Source: Variovorax sp. DXTD-1 (lineage in GTDB: Bacteria > Pseudomonadota > Gammaproteobacteria > Burkholderiales > Burkholderiaceae_C). From it: a stretch of 64,000 nt of DNA. A program made the translations under genes and the position numbers. Under the pieces are notes generated by a model. The model was given only the letters and a program-made list of their open reading frames with translations. It did no database searches and was not told where the DNA came from. The stretch is from the NCBI RefSeq assembly GCF_003984625.1, contig NZ_RWKH01000001.1, positions 124,001-188,000 on the forward strand, read 5' to 3'. This document shows positions 13,154 to 24,716 of this stretch, piece after piece (the stretch's first letter is position 1; each line of letters starts with the position of its first letter).

Positions 13154-14632
13154 ATGGGAAAGATCACCGGCTTCATGGAGCATGAGCGCATCGAAGAGGG
13201 CTACAAGCCCGTCGAAGAGCGCGTCAAGCATTACAGGGAATTCGTCGTCGGCCTGACGAACGAGCAGGCCAAGGTACAGGGCGCACGCTGCATGGACTGC
13301 GGCACGCCGTTCTGCAACAGCGGCTGCCCGGTCAACAACATCATTCCGGACTTCAATGACCTCGTTTACCGCAACGATTGGCAGAACGCCTTCGCGGTGC
13401 TCGACTCGACCAACAACTTTCCGGAGTTCACCGGCCGCATCTGCCCCGCCCCCTGCGAGGCCGCCTGCGTGCTCAACGTGAACGACGACCCGGTCGGCAT
13501 CAAGTCGCTGGAGCACGCCATCATCGACCGCGCCTGGGACGAAGGCTGGGTGGCGCCGCGCGTTGCCAAGCACAAGACGGGCAAGAAGGTGGCCGTGGTG
13601 GGTTCGGGCCCGGCCGGCATGGCCGCGGCGCAGCAGCTCGCTCGCGCCGGCCATGACGTGACGCTGTTCGAAAAGAACGATCGCATCGGCGGCCTGCTGC
13701 GCTACGGCATTCCCGACTTCAAGATGGAGAAGACGCACATCGATCGCCGCGTCGAGCAGATGAAGGCCGAGGGCGTGACATTCCGCACCGGCGTGATCGT
13801 CGGTGCCGCAAAAGACCCGCTGGGCAAAGGCTCCAAGGTGACCAACCTCGCCAAGGAAACCGTCACGCCCGAGCAGCTGGACAAGGAATTCGACGCCGTG
13901 CTGCTCACCGGCGGCGCCGAGCAGTCGCGCGACCTGCCGGTGCCGGGCCGCGACTTGGACGGCATTCACTTCGCGATGGAGTTCCTGCCCCAGCAGAACC
14001 GCGTGAATGCGGGCGACAAGGTCAAGGGCCAGCTGCGTGCCGACGGCAAGCACGTCATCGTCATCGGCGGCGGCGACACCGGCTCCGACTGCGTGGGCAC
14101 CAGCAACCGCCATGGCGCCGCCAGCGTCACGCAGTTCGAGCTGATGCCTCAGCCGCCCGAGGAAGAAAACCGTCCGCTGACCTGGCCCTACTGGCCGATC
14201 AAGCTGCGCACCAGTTCCAGCCACGAAGAAGGCTGCGAGCGCGAGTTCGCCATCTCCACCAAGGAGTTCATCGGCGAAAAGGGCAAGGTCACCGGCCTGA
14301 AGACCGTCCGCGTCGAGTGGAAGGACGGCAAGATGCAGGAAGTGGCTGGCAGCGAGCAGATCCTCAAGGCCGACCTCGTGCTGCTGGCCATGGGCTTCGT
14401 GAGCCCCGTGGCCACCGTGCTCGATGCCTTCGGCGTCGAGAAGGATGCACGCGGCAATGCCAAGGCCACCGTCGATTTCATTGGCGGCTACGCCACCAAC
14501 GTGCCGAAGGTGTTTGCGGCAGGCGATATCCGCCGTGGCCAGTCGCTCGTGGTGTGGGCAATTCGCGAGGGCCGGCAGGCTGCGCGCTCGGTAGACGAGT
14601 TTTTGATGGGATTTAGCGACTTACCTCGCTGA
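13154..14632 (+). CDS. gltD: Glutamate synthase (NADPH) small subunit
   Basis: Beta subunit of glutamate synthase; takes electrons from NADPH through FAD to the large subunit. It has 492 residues. The N-terminal Cys-rich region holds two 4Fe-4S ligand sets, [14 protein letters not shown] near residues 38-51 and CPAPCEAAC near 98-106. An FAD-binding [12 protein letters not shown] follows near 150 and an NADPH-binding [11 protein letters not shown] near 301. The ATG at 13154 has AAAGGAA upstream. The 173 bp after gltB are occupied by REP-like copy A. Confidence 0.96.
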   Translation: MGKITGFMEHERIEEGYKPVEERVKHYREFVVGLTNEQAKVQGARCMDCGTPFCNSGCPVNNIIPDFNDLVYRNDWQNAFAVLDSTNNFPEFTGRICPAPCEAACVLNVNDDPVGIKSLEHAIIDRAWDEGWVAPRVAKHKTGKKVAVVGSGPAGMAAAQQLARAGHDVTLFEKNDRIGGLLRYGIPDFKMEKTHIDRRVEQMKAEGVTFRTGVIVGAAKDPLGKGSKVTNLAKETVTPEQLDKEFDAVLLTGGAEQSRDLPVPGRDLDGIHFAMEFLPQQNRVNAGDKVKGQLRADGKHVIVIGGGDTGSDCVGTSNRHGAASVTQFELMPQPPEEENRPLTWPYWPIKLRTSSSHEEGCEREFAISTKEFIGEKGKVTGLKTVRVEWKDGKMQEVAGSEQILKADLVLLAMGFVSPVATVLDAFGVEKDARGNAKATVDFIGGYATNVPKVFAAGDIRRGQSLVVWAIREGRQAARSVDEFLMGFSDLPR

Positions 14633-14648
14633 ATTTTGTTTCAATTTC

Positions 14649-14670
14649 GCGGGGCCCTTCACGGCCCCGC
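14649..14670 (+). other. Hairpin after gltD
   Basis: Perfect 8-bp inverted repeat GCGGGGCC / GGCCCCGC with a CTTCAC loop, 16 bp after the gltD stop. No T-run follows, so it is more likely a 3'-end stabiliser or a rho-assisted stop than an intrinsic terminator by itself. Confidence 0.6.
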
Positions 14671-14691
14671 TATCATTTGCGGAAACCGCAT

Positions 14692-14724
14692 GCCGGGATG
14701 CCTGTCAAGGTGCCCGGCTTTTTT
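14692..14724 (+). terminator. Rho-independent terminator after gltD
   Basis: GCCGGG (14692-14697) pairs with CCCGGC (14713-14718), followed directly by TTTTTT. It ends only six bases before the mlaF ATG at 14731, so mlaF must be expressed by read-through or from a promoter inside or overlapping this hairpin. Confidence 0.7.
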
Positions 14725-14730
14725 ATTGAG

Positions 14731-15555
14731 ATGGACCCAGCCGCACAGCCACACCCCTTTGTAGAGTTCCGCGACGTTACGTTCGGCTATGGCGCGCGTG
14801 CGATTCTCGACGGTGTGTCCTTTGCCATCCCGCGCGGCAAGGTCACCGCGCTCATGGGGGCCTCGGGCGGCGGCAAGACGACCGTGCTGCGGCTTGTCGG
14901 CGGACAGCAGCGGGCGCAGCGCGGCGAAGTGCTGTTCGACGGCCAGGACGTCGGCAAATTCGACGCCGCCGCTCTCTATAAAGCACGGCGCCGCATGGGC
15001 ATGCTCTTTCAGTTCGGTGCCTTGTTCACCGACATGAGCGTGTTCGACAACGTTGCCTTTCCTTTGCGCGAACACACGCAGCTGTCGGAAGCGCTGGTGC
15101 GCGACATCGTCCTCATGAAGCTCGACGCAGTGGGTTTGCGCGGCGCGCGCGACCTCATGCCCAGCGAAGTGTCCGGCGGCATGGCGCGGCGCGTGGCGCT
15201 TGCGCGTGCCATTGCGCTAGACCCCGACCTGGTGATGTACGACGAGCCTTTTGCCGGACTGGATCCGATTTCGCTCGGCACTGCGGCGCGGCTGATCCGC
15301 CAGCTCAACGACACGCTGGGACTGACCAGCATCGTCGTCTCGCACGATCTCGAAGAAACATTCCGCATCGCCGATCACGTGATCATCCTGGCCAACGGCG
15401 CCATCGCGGCGCAGGGCACGCCCGACGAAGTGCGGCAAAGCGCCGATCCGCTGGTTCACCAGTTCGTCAATGCGCTGCCCGACGGGCCCGTGCATTTTCA
15501 TTACCCTGGCGTTGGAATCGAAGCAGATTTCGGCAACGAAGGGGGGCGCGCATGA
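14731..15555 (+). CDS. mlaF: Phospholipid ABC transporter ATP-binding protein MlaF
   Basis: ATPase of the MlaFEDB complex that moves phospholipids between inner and outer membranes to keep outer-membrane lipid asymmetry. The ATG at 14731 gives 274 residues. Walker A is GASGGGKT near residue 47, the signature SGGMARR near 148 and Walker [15 protein letters not shown] near 165. The frame is open back to a TTG at 14677, but that stretch contains the gltD terminator, so the later start is preferred. It heads the mlaFEDACB operon and overlaps mlaE (ATGA). Confidence 0.93.
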   Translation: MDPAAQPHPFVEFRDVTFGYGARAILDGVSFAIPRGKVTALMGASGGGKTTVLRLVGGQQRAQRGEVLFDGQDVGKFDAAALYKARRRMGMLFQFGALFTDMSVFDNVAFPLREHTQLSEALVRDIVLMKLDAVGLRGARDLMPSEVSGGMARRVALARAIALDPDLVMYDEPFAGLDPISLGTAARLIRQLNDTLGLTSIVVSHDLEETFRIADHVIILANGAIAAQGTPDEVRQSADPLVHQFVNALPDGPVHFHYPGVGIEADFGNEGGRA

Positions 15556-16334
15556 CCTGGTGGAAGCCCGCCGATGTCGGCTTTGCCGTGCGCAGCAAGC
15601 TCGCCGATATGGGCTATGGCGCCAAGCTGTTCGTGCGCCTGGCGTTTCAAGGCGCGCAGAGCCTGCGGCGCTTCAGCCTGGTGCGCGACCAGATTCACTT
15701 TCTGGGCAACTACTCGCTCGCCATCATTGCGGTGTCCGGCCTTTTCGTGGGCTTCGTGCTGGGCCTGCAGATGTATTACGCGCTGCAGCGCTACGGTTCT
15801 TCCGAGGCGCTCGGCCTGCTGGTTGCCCTGAGCCTGGTGCGCGAGCTCGGCCCAGTGGTGGCTGCCTTGCTTTTTACCGGGCGTGCCGGAACTTCGCTCA
15901 CCGCGGAAATCGGCCTCATGAAGGCCGGCGAACAGCTCAGCGCCATGGAAATGATGGCGGTCGACCCGGTCCGGCGCATTCTTGCCCCGCGCTTCTGGGC
16001 CGGCGTCATCACGATGCCGCTGCTGGCGGCCGTGTTCAGCGCGGTCGGCATCATGGGCGGCTACGTGGTCGGCGTGCTGATGCTGGGTGTCGATCCGGGC
16101 GCGTTCTGGGGCCAGATGCAGGGCGGCGTCGATGTCTGGCGCGACGTGGGCAACGGCGTGATCAAGAGCATCGTCTTCGGTTTCACCGTGACCTTCATCG
16201 CGCTGCTGCAGGGCTACGAAGCCCAGCCCACGCCTGAAGGCGTGTCGCGCGCAACCACGCGCACGGTGGTCATGGCATCGCTTTCGGTGCTCGGCCTCGA
16301 CTTCCTGTTGACCGCCATGATGTTCAGTATTTGA
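15552..16334 (+). CDS. mlaE: Phospholipid ABC transporter permease MlaE
   Basis: Integral membrane permease of the Mla phospholipid transporter, 260 residues with about five to six membrane segments. It carries the MlaE-family [32 protein letters not shown] region split around residues 94-125, and the [10 protein letters not shown] segment that contacts the ATPase. Its ATG overlaps the mlaF stop. A UUCG-capped hairpin separates it from mlaD. Confidence 0.95.
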   Translation: MTWWKPADVGFAVRSKLADMGYGAKLFVRLAFQGAQSLRRFSLVRDQIHFLGNYSLAIIAVSGLFVGFVLGLQMYYALQRYGSSEALGLLVALSLVRELGPVVAALLFTGRAGTSLTAEIGLMKAGEQLSAMEMMAVDPVRRILAPRFWAGVITMPLLAAVFSAVGIMGGYVVGVLMLGVDPGAFWGQMQGGVDVWRDVGNGVIKSIVFGFTVTFIALLQGYEAQPTPEGVSRATTRTVVMASLSVLGLDFLLTAMMFSI

Positions 16335-16335
16335 A

Positions 16336-16349
16336 GGAGCTTCGGCTCC
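16336..16349 (+). other. UUCG tetraloop hairpin between mlaE and mlaD
   Basis: GGAGC-TTCG-GCTCC, a 5-bp stem with a very stable tetraloop, begins one base after the mlaE stop. No T-run follows. It may protect or separate the upstream transcript segment, or sequester the GGAG. Confidence 0.5.
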
Positions 16350-16374
16350 CATCGTTCTAGAGAGAGTGCAAACC

Positions 16375-16866
16375 ATGCAACGTTCCACTAACGACATCTG
16401 GGTCGGCCTGTTCGTCCTGATCGGCGGCGCGGCGCTTCTGTTTCTCGCGCTGCAGTCGGCCAACCTGCTGAGCCTGAATTTCCAGAAGACGTACAACGTC
16501 ACCGCGCGCTTCGACAACATCGGCGGCCTCAAGCCGCAAACCGCGGTCAAGAGCGCGGGAGTGGTGGTCGGCCGTGTGGAATCCATCTCATTTGACGACA
16601 AGTCCTTTCAGGCCAGCGTGACGCTGGCATTGCAAAACCGTTACAGTTTTCCCAAGGACAGCTCGCTCAAGATCCTGACCAGTGGCCTGCTCGGCGAGCA
16701 GTACATCGGAATCGAAGCGGGTGCCGAGGAGAAGAACCTGCAAGCCGGCGACACCATTACCGCGACCCAATCGGCCGTGGTGCTGGAAAACCTGATCAGC
16801 CAGTTCCTCTACAGCAAGGCGGCCGAAGGAAATACGTCGACGCCGGGAACAGCCAACAAGAAATGA
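16375..16866 (+). CDS. mlaD: Phospholipid-binding MCE protein MlaD
   Basis: Membrane-anchored periplasmic MCE-domain protein that forms the hexameric lipid ring on MlaFE; 163 residues. There is one N-terminal membrane helix (about 10-30), then the MCE domain (about 38-115) with FDNIGGLKPQTAVKSAGVVVGRV split over residues 46-68. The ATG at 16375 follows AGAGAGAG; a GTG three codons earlier is possible. The stop overlaps the mlaA start (ATGA). Confidence 0.94.
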   Translation: MQRSTNDIWVGLFVLIGGAALLFLALQSANLLSLNFQKTYNVTARFDNIGGLKPQTAVKSAGVVVGRVESISFDDKSFQASVTLALQNRYSFPKDSSLKILTSGLLGEQYIGIEAGAEEKNLQAGDTITATQSAVVLENLISQFLYSKAAEGNTSTPGTANKK

Positions 16867-17609
16867 AAACAAGTCTTTTTTCGTCAGTCGCTATCAAAAA
16901 TGTAGCGAACTCTGCCCGCTGGATGGGTATTACGACCGCCTTTGCATTGATTGCAGGATGTGCAAGCGGCCCCCACGCCAATCCGGCGGACCCGTTCGAG
17001 CCGCTCAACCGCGGCGTCACTCGGTTCAACGACACCATCGACGAGGCGGTGCTGGTGCCCGTGGCGACCGCTTATCAGCGCGTGCTGCCCTCCATGGTGC
17101 GCACCGGCGTGGGCAATTTCTTCGGCAACCTGGGCGACGTCTGGAGTTTTGCCAACAGCGTGGCCCAGCTCAAGCTGCAGAACAGCGCCGAGACTTTCAT
17201 GCGGGTCAACGTCAACACCTTCTTCGGGCTCGGCGGCCTGCTCGACATTGCCACCGAGGCGGGGATCGACCGCCACGAAGAAGACTTCGGCCAGACACTC
17301 GGCCGCTGGGGCGTGGGCGCCGGTCCGTATATCGTGCTGCCGGTGTTCGGCCCTTCGACCCTGCGCGACACCGCCGCATTGCCGGTGGACCGCGCGGGTG
17401 GCGTGGTCTCGAACATGAACGACGTGGCCTGGCGCAATTCGTTGTCGTTCCTGGAGGCTGTCGACACGCGCGCGAAGTACCTGCGCGCCGGCCGCCTGCT
17501 CGACGACGCCGCGCTCGACAAGTACACCTTCACGCGCGACGCCTTCCTGCAGCACCGCCGCAACGACGTCTATGACGGCAATCCGCCCGATGACGAAGGT
17601 GGGAAGTAA
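16863..17609 (+). CDS. mlaA: Outer-membrane lipoprotein MlaA (VacJ)
   Basis: Outer-membrane lipoprotein that removes misplaced phospholipids from the outer leaflet and passes them to MlaC. It has 248 residues, with an N-terminal signal and lipobox LIAGC placing the lipidated Cys at about residue 33. The VacJ signature DPFEPLNRGVTRFND follows near 43-57, and GVGAGPYIVLPVFGPSTLRD near 150. In E. coli mlaA is encoded apart from the operon; here it lies inside, between mlaD and mlaC. Confidence 0.95.
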   Translation: MKTSLFSSVAIKNVANSARWMGITTAFALIAGCASGPHANPADPFEPLNRGVTRFNDTIDEAVLVPVATAYQRVLPSMVRTGVGNFFGNLGDVWSFANSVAQLKLQNSAETFMRVNVNTFFGLGGLLDIATEAGIDRHEEDFGQTLGRWGVGAGPYIVLPVFGPSTLRDTAALPVDRAGGVVSNMNDVAWRNSLSFLEAVDTRAKYLRAGRLLDDAALDKYTFTRDAFLQHRRNDVYDGNPPDDEGGK

Positions 17610-17798
17610 GAACAAAAAAGGAGCAAAAAAGGAGCCGTTCGCAGCCGGATGGGGCGCTTTCTGCTTGCATCCGGTTTCAAGGCTTCACCTGCGCTTCAGG
17701 GAACCCGGTCGGCTCTGGGCCCGTCGAACACGTTCTTTCCAGGAGGCGCATCGTTTCAACGTGCGCCTCGCGGATTTTCAAAACTTGAGGGAATTGCC
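17610..17798 (+). other. mlaA-mlaC spacer with tandem A-tract repeat and hairpin
   Basis: 189 bp with no gene. AAAAAAGGAGC occurs twice in tandem at about 17617-17638. At 17743-17769 an 8-bp inverted repeat, GAGGCGCA / TGCGCCTC, forms a hairpin 30 bp before the mlaC ATG. No T-run follows it. It may be an RNA processing or stability element inside the operon. Confidence 0.45.
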
Positions 17799-18458
17799 AT
17801 GAACAACAAGATCTTGCAACGACGCGGCCTGGGCCGCTTGGTACTGGCGAGCGCACTGCTTTTTGGCGCCGCCGCGGCTTTCGTGCGTCCGGCACATGCC
17901 GCCGATGAAGCGCCCGACGCGCTGGTGAAGCGCCTGTCGACGGACGTGCTCGAAACCATCAAGGCCGACACTTCCATCAAGGCCGGCGATATCAGCAAGA
18001 TCATGGTGCTGGTCGACAGCAAGATCATGCCCAACGTCAATTTCCAGCGCATGACGGCCTCCGCCGTGGGCCCGGCATGGCGCCAGGCCACGCCCGAGCA
18101 GCAAAAGCGCCTGCAGGAAGAATTCAAGACTTTGCTGGTGCGCACTTACGCTGGCGCGCTCGACCAGGTGAGCGACCAGACCGTCACGGTCCGCCCGTTC
18201 CGCGGTTCGCCCGACGACACCGAAGTGCTGGTTCGCACCGAGGTCAAGGGCCGCGGCGACCCCGTGCAGCTCGATTACCGGCTCGAGAAAACGCCCGGCC
18301 AGGGCGGCGGCTGGAAGGTCTACAACCTCAATGTGCTGGGCGTCTGGCTGGTCGACACCTACCGCACCCAGTTCTCGCAGGAAATCAACGCCCGCGGCAT
18401 CGATGGCCTGATTGCAGCGCTGGCCGCGCGCAACAAGGGCAACAGCGGCAAGAGCTGA
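17799..18458 (+). CDS. mlaC: Periplasmic phospholipid carrier MlaC
   Basis: Periplasmic shuttle that carries phospholipid between MlaA at the outer membrane and MlaFEDB at the inner membrane. It has 219 residues with a Sec signal peptide ending near AHA at residues 31-33. The body matches the MlaC/Ttg2D family: IMPNVNFQRMTASAVGPAWRQATPEQQ split near 73-99 and GGWKVYNLNVLGVWLVDTYR near 172-191. The ATG at 17799 has TGAGGGAA upstream; the longer open frame lacks a sensible start. Confidence 0.94.
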   Translation: MNNKILQRRGLGRLVLASALLFGAAAAFVRPAHAADEAPDALVKRLSTDVLETIKADTSIKAGDISKIMVLVDSKIMPNVNFQRMTASAVGPAWRQATPEQQKRLQEEFKTLLVRTYAGALDQVSDQTVTVRPFRGSPDDTEVLVRTEVKGRGDPVQLDYRLEKTPGQGGGWKVYNLNVLGVWLVDTYRTQFSQEINARGIDGLIAALAARNKGNSGKS

Positions 18459-18462
18459 CGCC

Positions 18463-18735
18463 ATGCTGGTGCTGCCGACCAAACTCACCCACGACGAGGC
18501 CCCGGCCTGCATGCGCATGCTGCAGCAGGGGCTGGCGGGGCAGACCGACACCTCCACAGTGGTCGACGCCAGCGCACTGACGCAGTTCGATTCGTCGGCG
18601 CTGGCCGTGCTGCTGGAATGCCGGCGTGAATCGAGCGCGCTCGGCCGCGGCTTTGCCGTGAAGGGCCTTTCGCCGCGGCTGCGCGAGTTGGCCGCCTTGT
18701 ACGGCATTGCAGGTCTTTTGCCCGCGGCGCCCTGA
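18463..18735 (+). CDS. mlaB: STAS-domain protein MlaB
   Basis: Small cytoplasmic STAS protein (90 residues) that stabilises MlaF and regulates the Mla ATPase. It carries the typical STAS core VVDASALTQFDSSALAVLLE near residues 33-52, with Asp-Ser-Ser at the helix start. It begins four bases after mlaC, closing the mlaFEDACB set. The start at 18463 is chosen because the upstream open frame overlaps mlaC. Confidence 0.9.
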   Translation: MLVLPTKLTHDEAPACMRMLQQGLAGQTDTSTVVDASALTQFDSSALAVLLECRRESSALGRGFAVKGLSPRLRELAALYGIAGLLPAAP

Positions 18736-18806
18736 GCACGGGGCAGCCGGACTGTAGCCGCGTCAGGGCATCTGGCCGCGGCGAAGCAGCTTGCGGGACT
18801 GGCCCG

Positions 18807-18812
18807 TAAAAT
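18807..18812 (+). promoter_or_regulatory. Candidate -10 box before the ABC-2 transporter genes
   Basis: TAAAAT at 18807-18812, 11 bases upstream of the ATG, matches the TAnAAT boxes in front of other genes in this window. No good -35 is seen at 17 bp. Confidence 0.3.
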
Positions 18813-18823
18813 CGCCGGCTCCC

Positions 18824-19771
18824 ATGCCCGCGATCTCATTCCAATCGGTCTCCAAGACCTATCCCCCCTCCAGACAGCAACGGGCCCAAGGCAAGCAAGG
18901 GCTGCGCGCAGTCGACGAGGTCAGCTTCCAGATCGAGCCGGGCGAGTTCTTCGGCCTGCTCGGCCCCAACGGTGCGGGCAAGACCACCCTCATCAGCATG
19001 CTGGCCGGCCTATCTCGTCCTACCGCCGGGGCGATCAGCGTGCATGGCTTCGACGTGCAGCGCGACTATGCAGAGGCCCGGCGCCAGCTTGGCATCGTGC
19101 CGCAGGAGCTGGTGTTCGACCCCTTCTTCAATGTGCGGGAGTCGCTGCGCATCCAGTCGGGCTACTTCGGCATCAAGAACAACGAGCCGTGGATCGACGA
19201 GCTGCTGCAAAGCCTCGGCCTGGCCGACAAGGCCACGGCCAACATGCGCCAGCTCTCGGGCGGCATGAAGCGCCGGGTGCTCGTGGCGCAGGCGCTGGTG
19301 CACAAGCCGCCCGTGATCGTGCTCGACGAGCCGACGGCCGGGGTCGACGTCGAACTGCGCCAGACGCTCTGGCAGTTTGTCGCCAGGCTCAACAAGGAGG
19401 GCAGCACCGTGCTCCTCACCACGCACTACCTCGAGGAAGCCGAGGCCCTGTGCAGCCGCATCGCCATGCTCAAGCTGGGCCGCGTGATTGCGCTCGACCG
19501 CACCAGCGAACTCCTGAAGTCGGCCGCCAGCAACGTGCTGCGCTTCAAGACCGATGCCATGCTGCCCTGGGCCATTGCGCAGCACGCGCGCATCACCGGG
19601 CGCATCGTGCAGCTGCCGGCGCAGAACGCCCATGAAGTCGAACAACTGCTGGCCGCGATACGCGAGGCCGGTGTCGTGGTGGAAGACGTTGAAATGCGCA
19701 AGGCCGATCTCGAAGACGTGTTCATCGACCTGATGGCGGGTGAGCAAACACCGCTGGAGGTCTCGCGATGA
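18824..19771 (+). CDS. ABC-2 type transporter ATP-binding protein (YadG-like)
   Basis: ATPase of an ABC-2 export system, 315 residues. Walker A GPNGAGKTT near residue 47, signature LSGGMKRR near 144, Walker B PPVIVLDEPTAGVD near 162 and H-loop LTTHYLEEAE near 196 are all visible. The C-terminal quarter is the usual YadG extension. It overlaps the permease gene (ATGATG). Its position between mlaB and the BolA gene suggests a cell-envelope role, but the substrate is unknown. Confidence 0.9.
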   Translation: MPAISFQSVSKTYPPSRQQRAQGKQGLRAVDEVSFQIEPGEFFGLLGPNGAGKTTLISMLAGLSRPTAGAISVHGFDVQRDYAEARRQLGIVPQELVFDPFFNVRESLRIQSGYFGIKNNEPWIDELLQSLGLADKATANMRQLSGGMKRRVLVAQALVHKPPVIVLDEPTAGVDVELRQTLWQFVARLNKEGSTVLLTTHYLEEAEALCSRIAMLKLGRVIALDRTSELLKSAASNVLRFKTDAMLPWAIAQHARITGRIVQLPAQNAHEVEQLLAAIREAGVVVEDVEMRKADLEDVFIDLMAGEQTPLEVSR

Positions 19772-20532
19772 TGGCAGTGACAGGTTGGCGCGCGCTGCTT
19801 TATAAAGAAACGCTGCGCTTCTGGAAGGTCGGCTTCCAGACGGTCGGCGCGCCGGTGCTCACTGCGCTGCTCTATCTCATGGTGTTCGGCCATGTGCTCG
19901 AAGACCACGTGAAGGTCTACGGCTCGGTCGGCTACACGGCCTTCCTGGTGCCGGGCCTCGTGATGATGAGCGTGCTGCAGAACGCCTTTGCCAACAGCTC
20001 GTCGTCCATCATCCAGAGCAAGATCATGGGCAACCTGGTGTTCGTGCTGCTCACGCCGCTGTCGCACTGGGGCTGGTTCTTCGCCTATGTGGGCTCGTCG
20101 GTAATTCGCGGCCTGGCCGTGGGGCTCGGCGTGTTCGCGGTAACCATGTTCTTCGCCATGCCGAGCTTCGTCGCGCCGCTCTGGATTCTGGTGTTCGCGC
20201 TGCTCGGCTCCGCAATGCTGGGCACCCTGGGGCTCATTGCCGGGCTCTGGGCCGAGAAGTTCGACCAGATGGCCGTGTTCCAGAACTTCCTGATCATGCC
20301 CATGACATTTCTCTCGGGCGTGTTCTATTCCATCGGCTCGCTGCCGCCGTTCTGGCAATCGGTGAGCCACCTCAACCCGTTCTTCTACATGATCGACGGC
20401 TTCCGCTACGGCTTCTTCGGGGTCAGCGACGCCTCGCCCTGGCTCAGCCTGGGCATCGTCGGCGGCGCCTGGCTGGTGGTGAGCGCCATTGCCGTCCACT
20501 TGCTGCGAATCGGCTACAAAATCCGAGGCTGA
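19768..20532 (+). CDS. ABC-2 type transporter permease (YadH-like)
   Basis: Inner-membrane permease of 254 residues with six predicted helices and the ABC-2 signature around LIMPMTFLSGVFYSIGSLPP near residues 172-191 and LNPFFYMIDGFRYGFFG near 201. It pairs with the overlapping upstream ATPase gene. Substrate unknown. Confidence 0.9.
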   Translation: MMAVTGWRALLYKETLRFWKVGFQTVGAPVLTALLYLMVFGHVLEDHVKVYGSVGYTAFLVPGLVMMSVLQNAFANSSSSIIQSKIMGNLVFVLLTPLSHWGWFFAYVGSSVIRGLAVGLGVFAVTMFFAMPSFVAPLWILVFALLGSAMLGTLGLIAGLWAEKFDQMAVFQNFLIMPMTFLSGVFYSIGSLPPFWQSVSHLNPFFYMIDGFRYGFFGVSDASPWLSLGIVGGAWLVVSAIAVHLLRIGYKIRG

Positions 20533-20552
20533 CCGCCTTTTTCCAGAATTCC

Positions 20553-20795
20553 ATGACCGCCGAACAACTCCAGGCCCTGATCCAGTCCCATCTCCCTTGC
20601 GAGCACATCACGCTCGAAGGCGACGGCCGCCACTGGTACGCCACCATCGTCTCGGCCGAATTCGAGGGCAAGCGCGCCATTCAGCGTCACCAGCGGGTCT
20701 ACGCCACCCTCGGTGCGAAAATGCATACCGACGAGGTGCATGCGCTCTCCATGAAGACCTACACGCCGGCCGAATGGGCGGCGTTGGAAAAATAA
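20553..20795 (+). CDS. ibaG: BolA-family protein (IbaG-like)
   Basis: Small BolA/IbaG protein of 80 residues with the family core HWYATIVSAEFEGKRAIQRH near residues 27-46 and a conserved His in TDEVHALSMKTYTP. BolA proteins bind monothiol glutaredoxins through an Fe-S cluster. Its place directly before murA and after the mla genes mirrors E. coli mlaFEDCB-ibaG-murA, which supports ibaG rather than bolA. Confidence 0.88.
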   Translation: MTAEQLQALIQSHLPCEHITLEGDGRHWYATIVSAEFEGKRAIQRHQRVYATLGAKMHTDEVHALSMKTYTPAEWAALEK

Positions 20796-20801
20796 CTCTC
20801 C

Positions 20802-20815
20802 GGCCCCGCGGGGCC
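20802..20815 (+). other. 14-bp GC palindrome between ibaG and murA
   Basis: GGCCCCGCGGGGCC is a perfect palindrome seven bases after the ibaG stop. No T-run follows. It could form a short hairpin or be a protein-binding site; nothing distinguishes these. Confidence 0.4.
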
Positions 20816-20834
20816 TGATTTCGCTGGAAATTCG

Positions 20835-22120
<1,286 letters not shown>

Positions 22121-22124
<4 letters not shown>

Positions 22125-22231
22125 TCACGCTGTGCATCACAGGAGTCGCAATCGTGATCACACTTGCATCACAGGAGTCGCAATCGTGATCACGCTTGCA
22201 TCACAGGAGTCGCAATCGTGATCACGCTTGC
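22121..22231 (+). repeat. 32-bp tandem repeat carrying ribosome-binding site and start codon before hisG
   Basis: A first unit of 33 bases (22121-22153), two exact-period 32-base units (22154-22185, 22186-22217) and a final partial unit that becomes the hisG start (22218 on). Each unit has AGGAG, an 8-base spacer-sized gap and GTGATCAC, an 8-bp palindrome. Because 32 is not a multiple of 3, the GTGs at 22154, 22186 and 22218 fall in three different frames. The ORF from each of the first two ends after 11 codons at a TGA that overlaps the next GTG. An ATG at 22121 overlapping the murA stop opens a 22-residue ORF through the first two units. Confidence 0.95.
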
Positions 22232-22859
22232 TCTGTCCAAAGGCCGCATCTTCGAAGAGACGATGCCCCTGCTGGCCGCCGCCGGCATCGAGGTGACCGA
22301 AGACCCGGAAAAATCCCGCAAGCTGATTCTCGCGACCACGCGGCCCGATGTGCGCGTGGTGCTGGTGCGTGCCTCCGACGTGCCCACCTATGTGCAATAC
22401 GGTGGCGCCGACCTCGGCGTGACCGGCTCCGACGTGCTGCTCGAGCACGGCAACCAGGGCCTCTACCAGCCGCTCGACCTGCGCATTGCGGCCTGCCGCC
22501 TCAGTGTGGCGGTGCGCGCCGACTACGACTACGCCTCGGCTGTGAAGCAGGGCTCGCGCCTGCGCGTGGCCACCAAATACGTGGGCCTGGCGCGAGACTT
22601 CTTCGCCAGCAAGGGCGTGCACGTCGACCTGATCAAGCTCTACGGCAGCATGGAACTCGCGCCGCTCACGGGCCTGGCCGATGCCATCGTCGACCTGGTC
22701 TCGACCGGCAACACGCTTCGGGCCAATCACCTGGTCGAGGTCGAGCGCATCATGGACATCAGCGCGCGCCTCGTCGTCAACCAGGCCGCGCTCAAGCTCA
22801 AGCGCGAGCCGATCCGCCGCATCATCGATGCCTTTGCTTCTGCTATTCCTGGGTCTTGA
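22218..22859 (+). CDS. hisG: ATP phosphoribosyltransferase catalytic subunit (short form)
   Basis: First enzyme of histidine synthesis; joins ATP and PRPP. The GTG at 22218 gives 213 residues, the short HisG form that lacks the regulatory domain and normally needs HisZ, which is not in this window. Visible: [16 protein letters not shown] at the N-terminus, [17 protein letters not shown] near residues 53-69 and the PRPP-binding [13 protein letters not shown] near 160. Its ribosome-binding site and start are the last unit of the 32-bp repeat, and translation is probably coupled to the mini-ORFs ahead of it. Confidence 0.95.
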   Translation: MITLALSKGRIFEETMPLLAAAGIEVTEDPEKSRKLILATTRPDVRVVLVRASDVPTYVQYGGADLGVTGSDVLLEHGNQGLYQPLDLRIAACRLSVAVRADYDYASAVKQGSRLRVATKYVGLARDFFASKGVHVDLIKLYGSMELAPLTGLADAIVDLVSTGNTLRANHLVEVERIMDISARLVVNQAALKLKREPIRRIIDAFASAIPGS

Positions 22860-22866
22860 AAAGCGC

Positions 22867-23277
22867 ATGTCCGAAGAAAACAAAAGAAGTTTTTTTTCGA
22901 AACTCGATAGCCACTATGCGGCAGTCGAGATGATCAGAGATGCCTCCAAGGCCCTCTGGGTCATTGCGGCGTTGCAAGCCATCTCTGCGCTGATGGGCGA
23001 CAAGATCGGGTTGGTGGATGCTGCGTTGAATGCCGTATGCGCATTTGGCATCGCTCGCTTCCGCAGTCGGGTTGCCGCAGGCATCGCTTTGGTATTTGCG
23101 CTCGGGACCTTGATCTTTGCCGGCTATGGCATGGCGGCTGGCGGCCGGGTCAGCGGGGCGGGCGCGTTGATCGCGCTGTTCGCCGTCTGGGCGACGGCCC
23201 GCGCTCTTGAAGCGACCGTCAAGATAAGAGGTACCTTGGCCAACAAGCCCTCGCGTCTTTTGAGCGACCTCGAATGA
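22867..23277 (+). CDS. Small integral membrane protein, unknown function
   Basis: 136-residue protein not recognised. Residues 1-25 are polar with many Lys, Asn and Ser encoded by unusually A/T-rich codons, followed by three to four hydrophobic segments (about 28-45, 50-63, 66-90, 95-115) and a basic C-terminus. It lies between hisG and hisD, eight bases after the hisG stop, so it is probably co-transcribed with them. An in-frame ATG at 22828 inside hisG would add 13 hydrophobic residues. The base composition of its start differs from its neighbours and suggests acquisition. Confidence 0.65.
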   Translation: MSEENKRSFFSKLDSHYAAVEMIRDASKALWVIAALQAISALMGDKIGLVDAALNAVCAFGIARFRSRVAAGIALVFALGTLIFAGYGMAAGGRVSGAGALIALFAVWATARALEATVKIRGTLANKPSRLLSDLE

Positions 23278-23314
23278 ACCGTCGCTCTGTTGGACATTTT
23301 TCTCGAAACACGTG

Positions 23315-24685
<1,371 letters not shown>

Positions 24686-24716
24686 AGCCTCCATCTTCCG
24701 CCAGGAGCAAAGCCAG

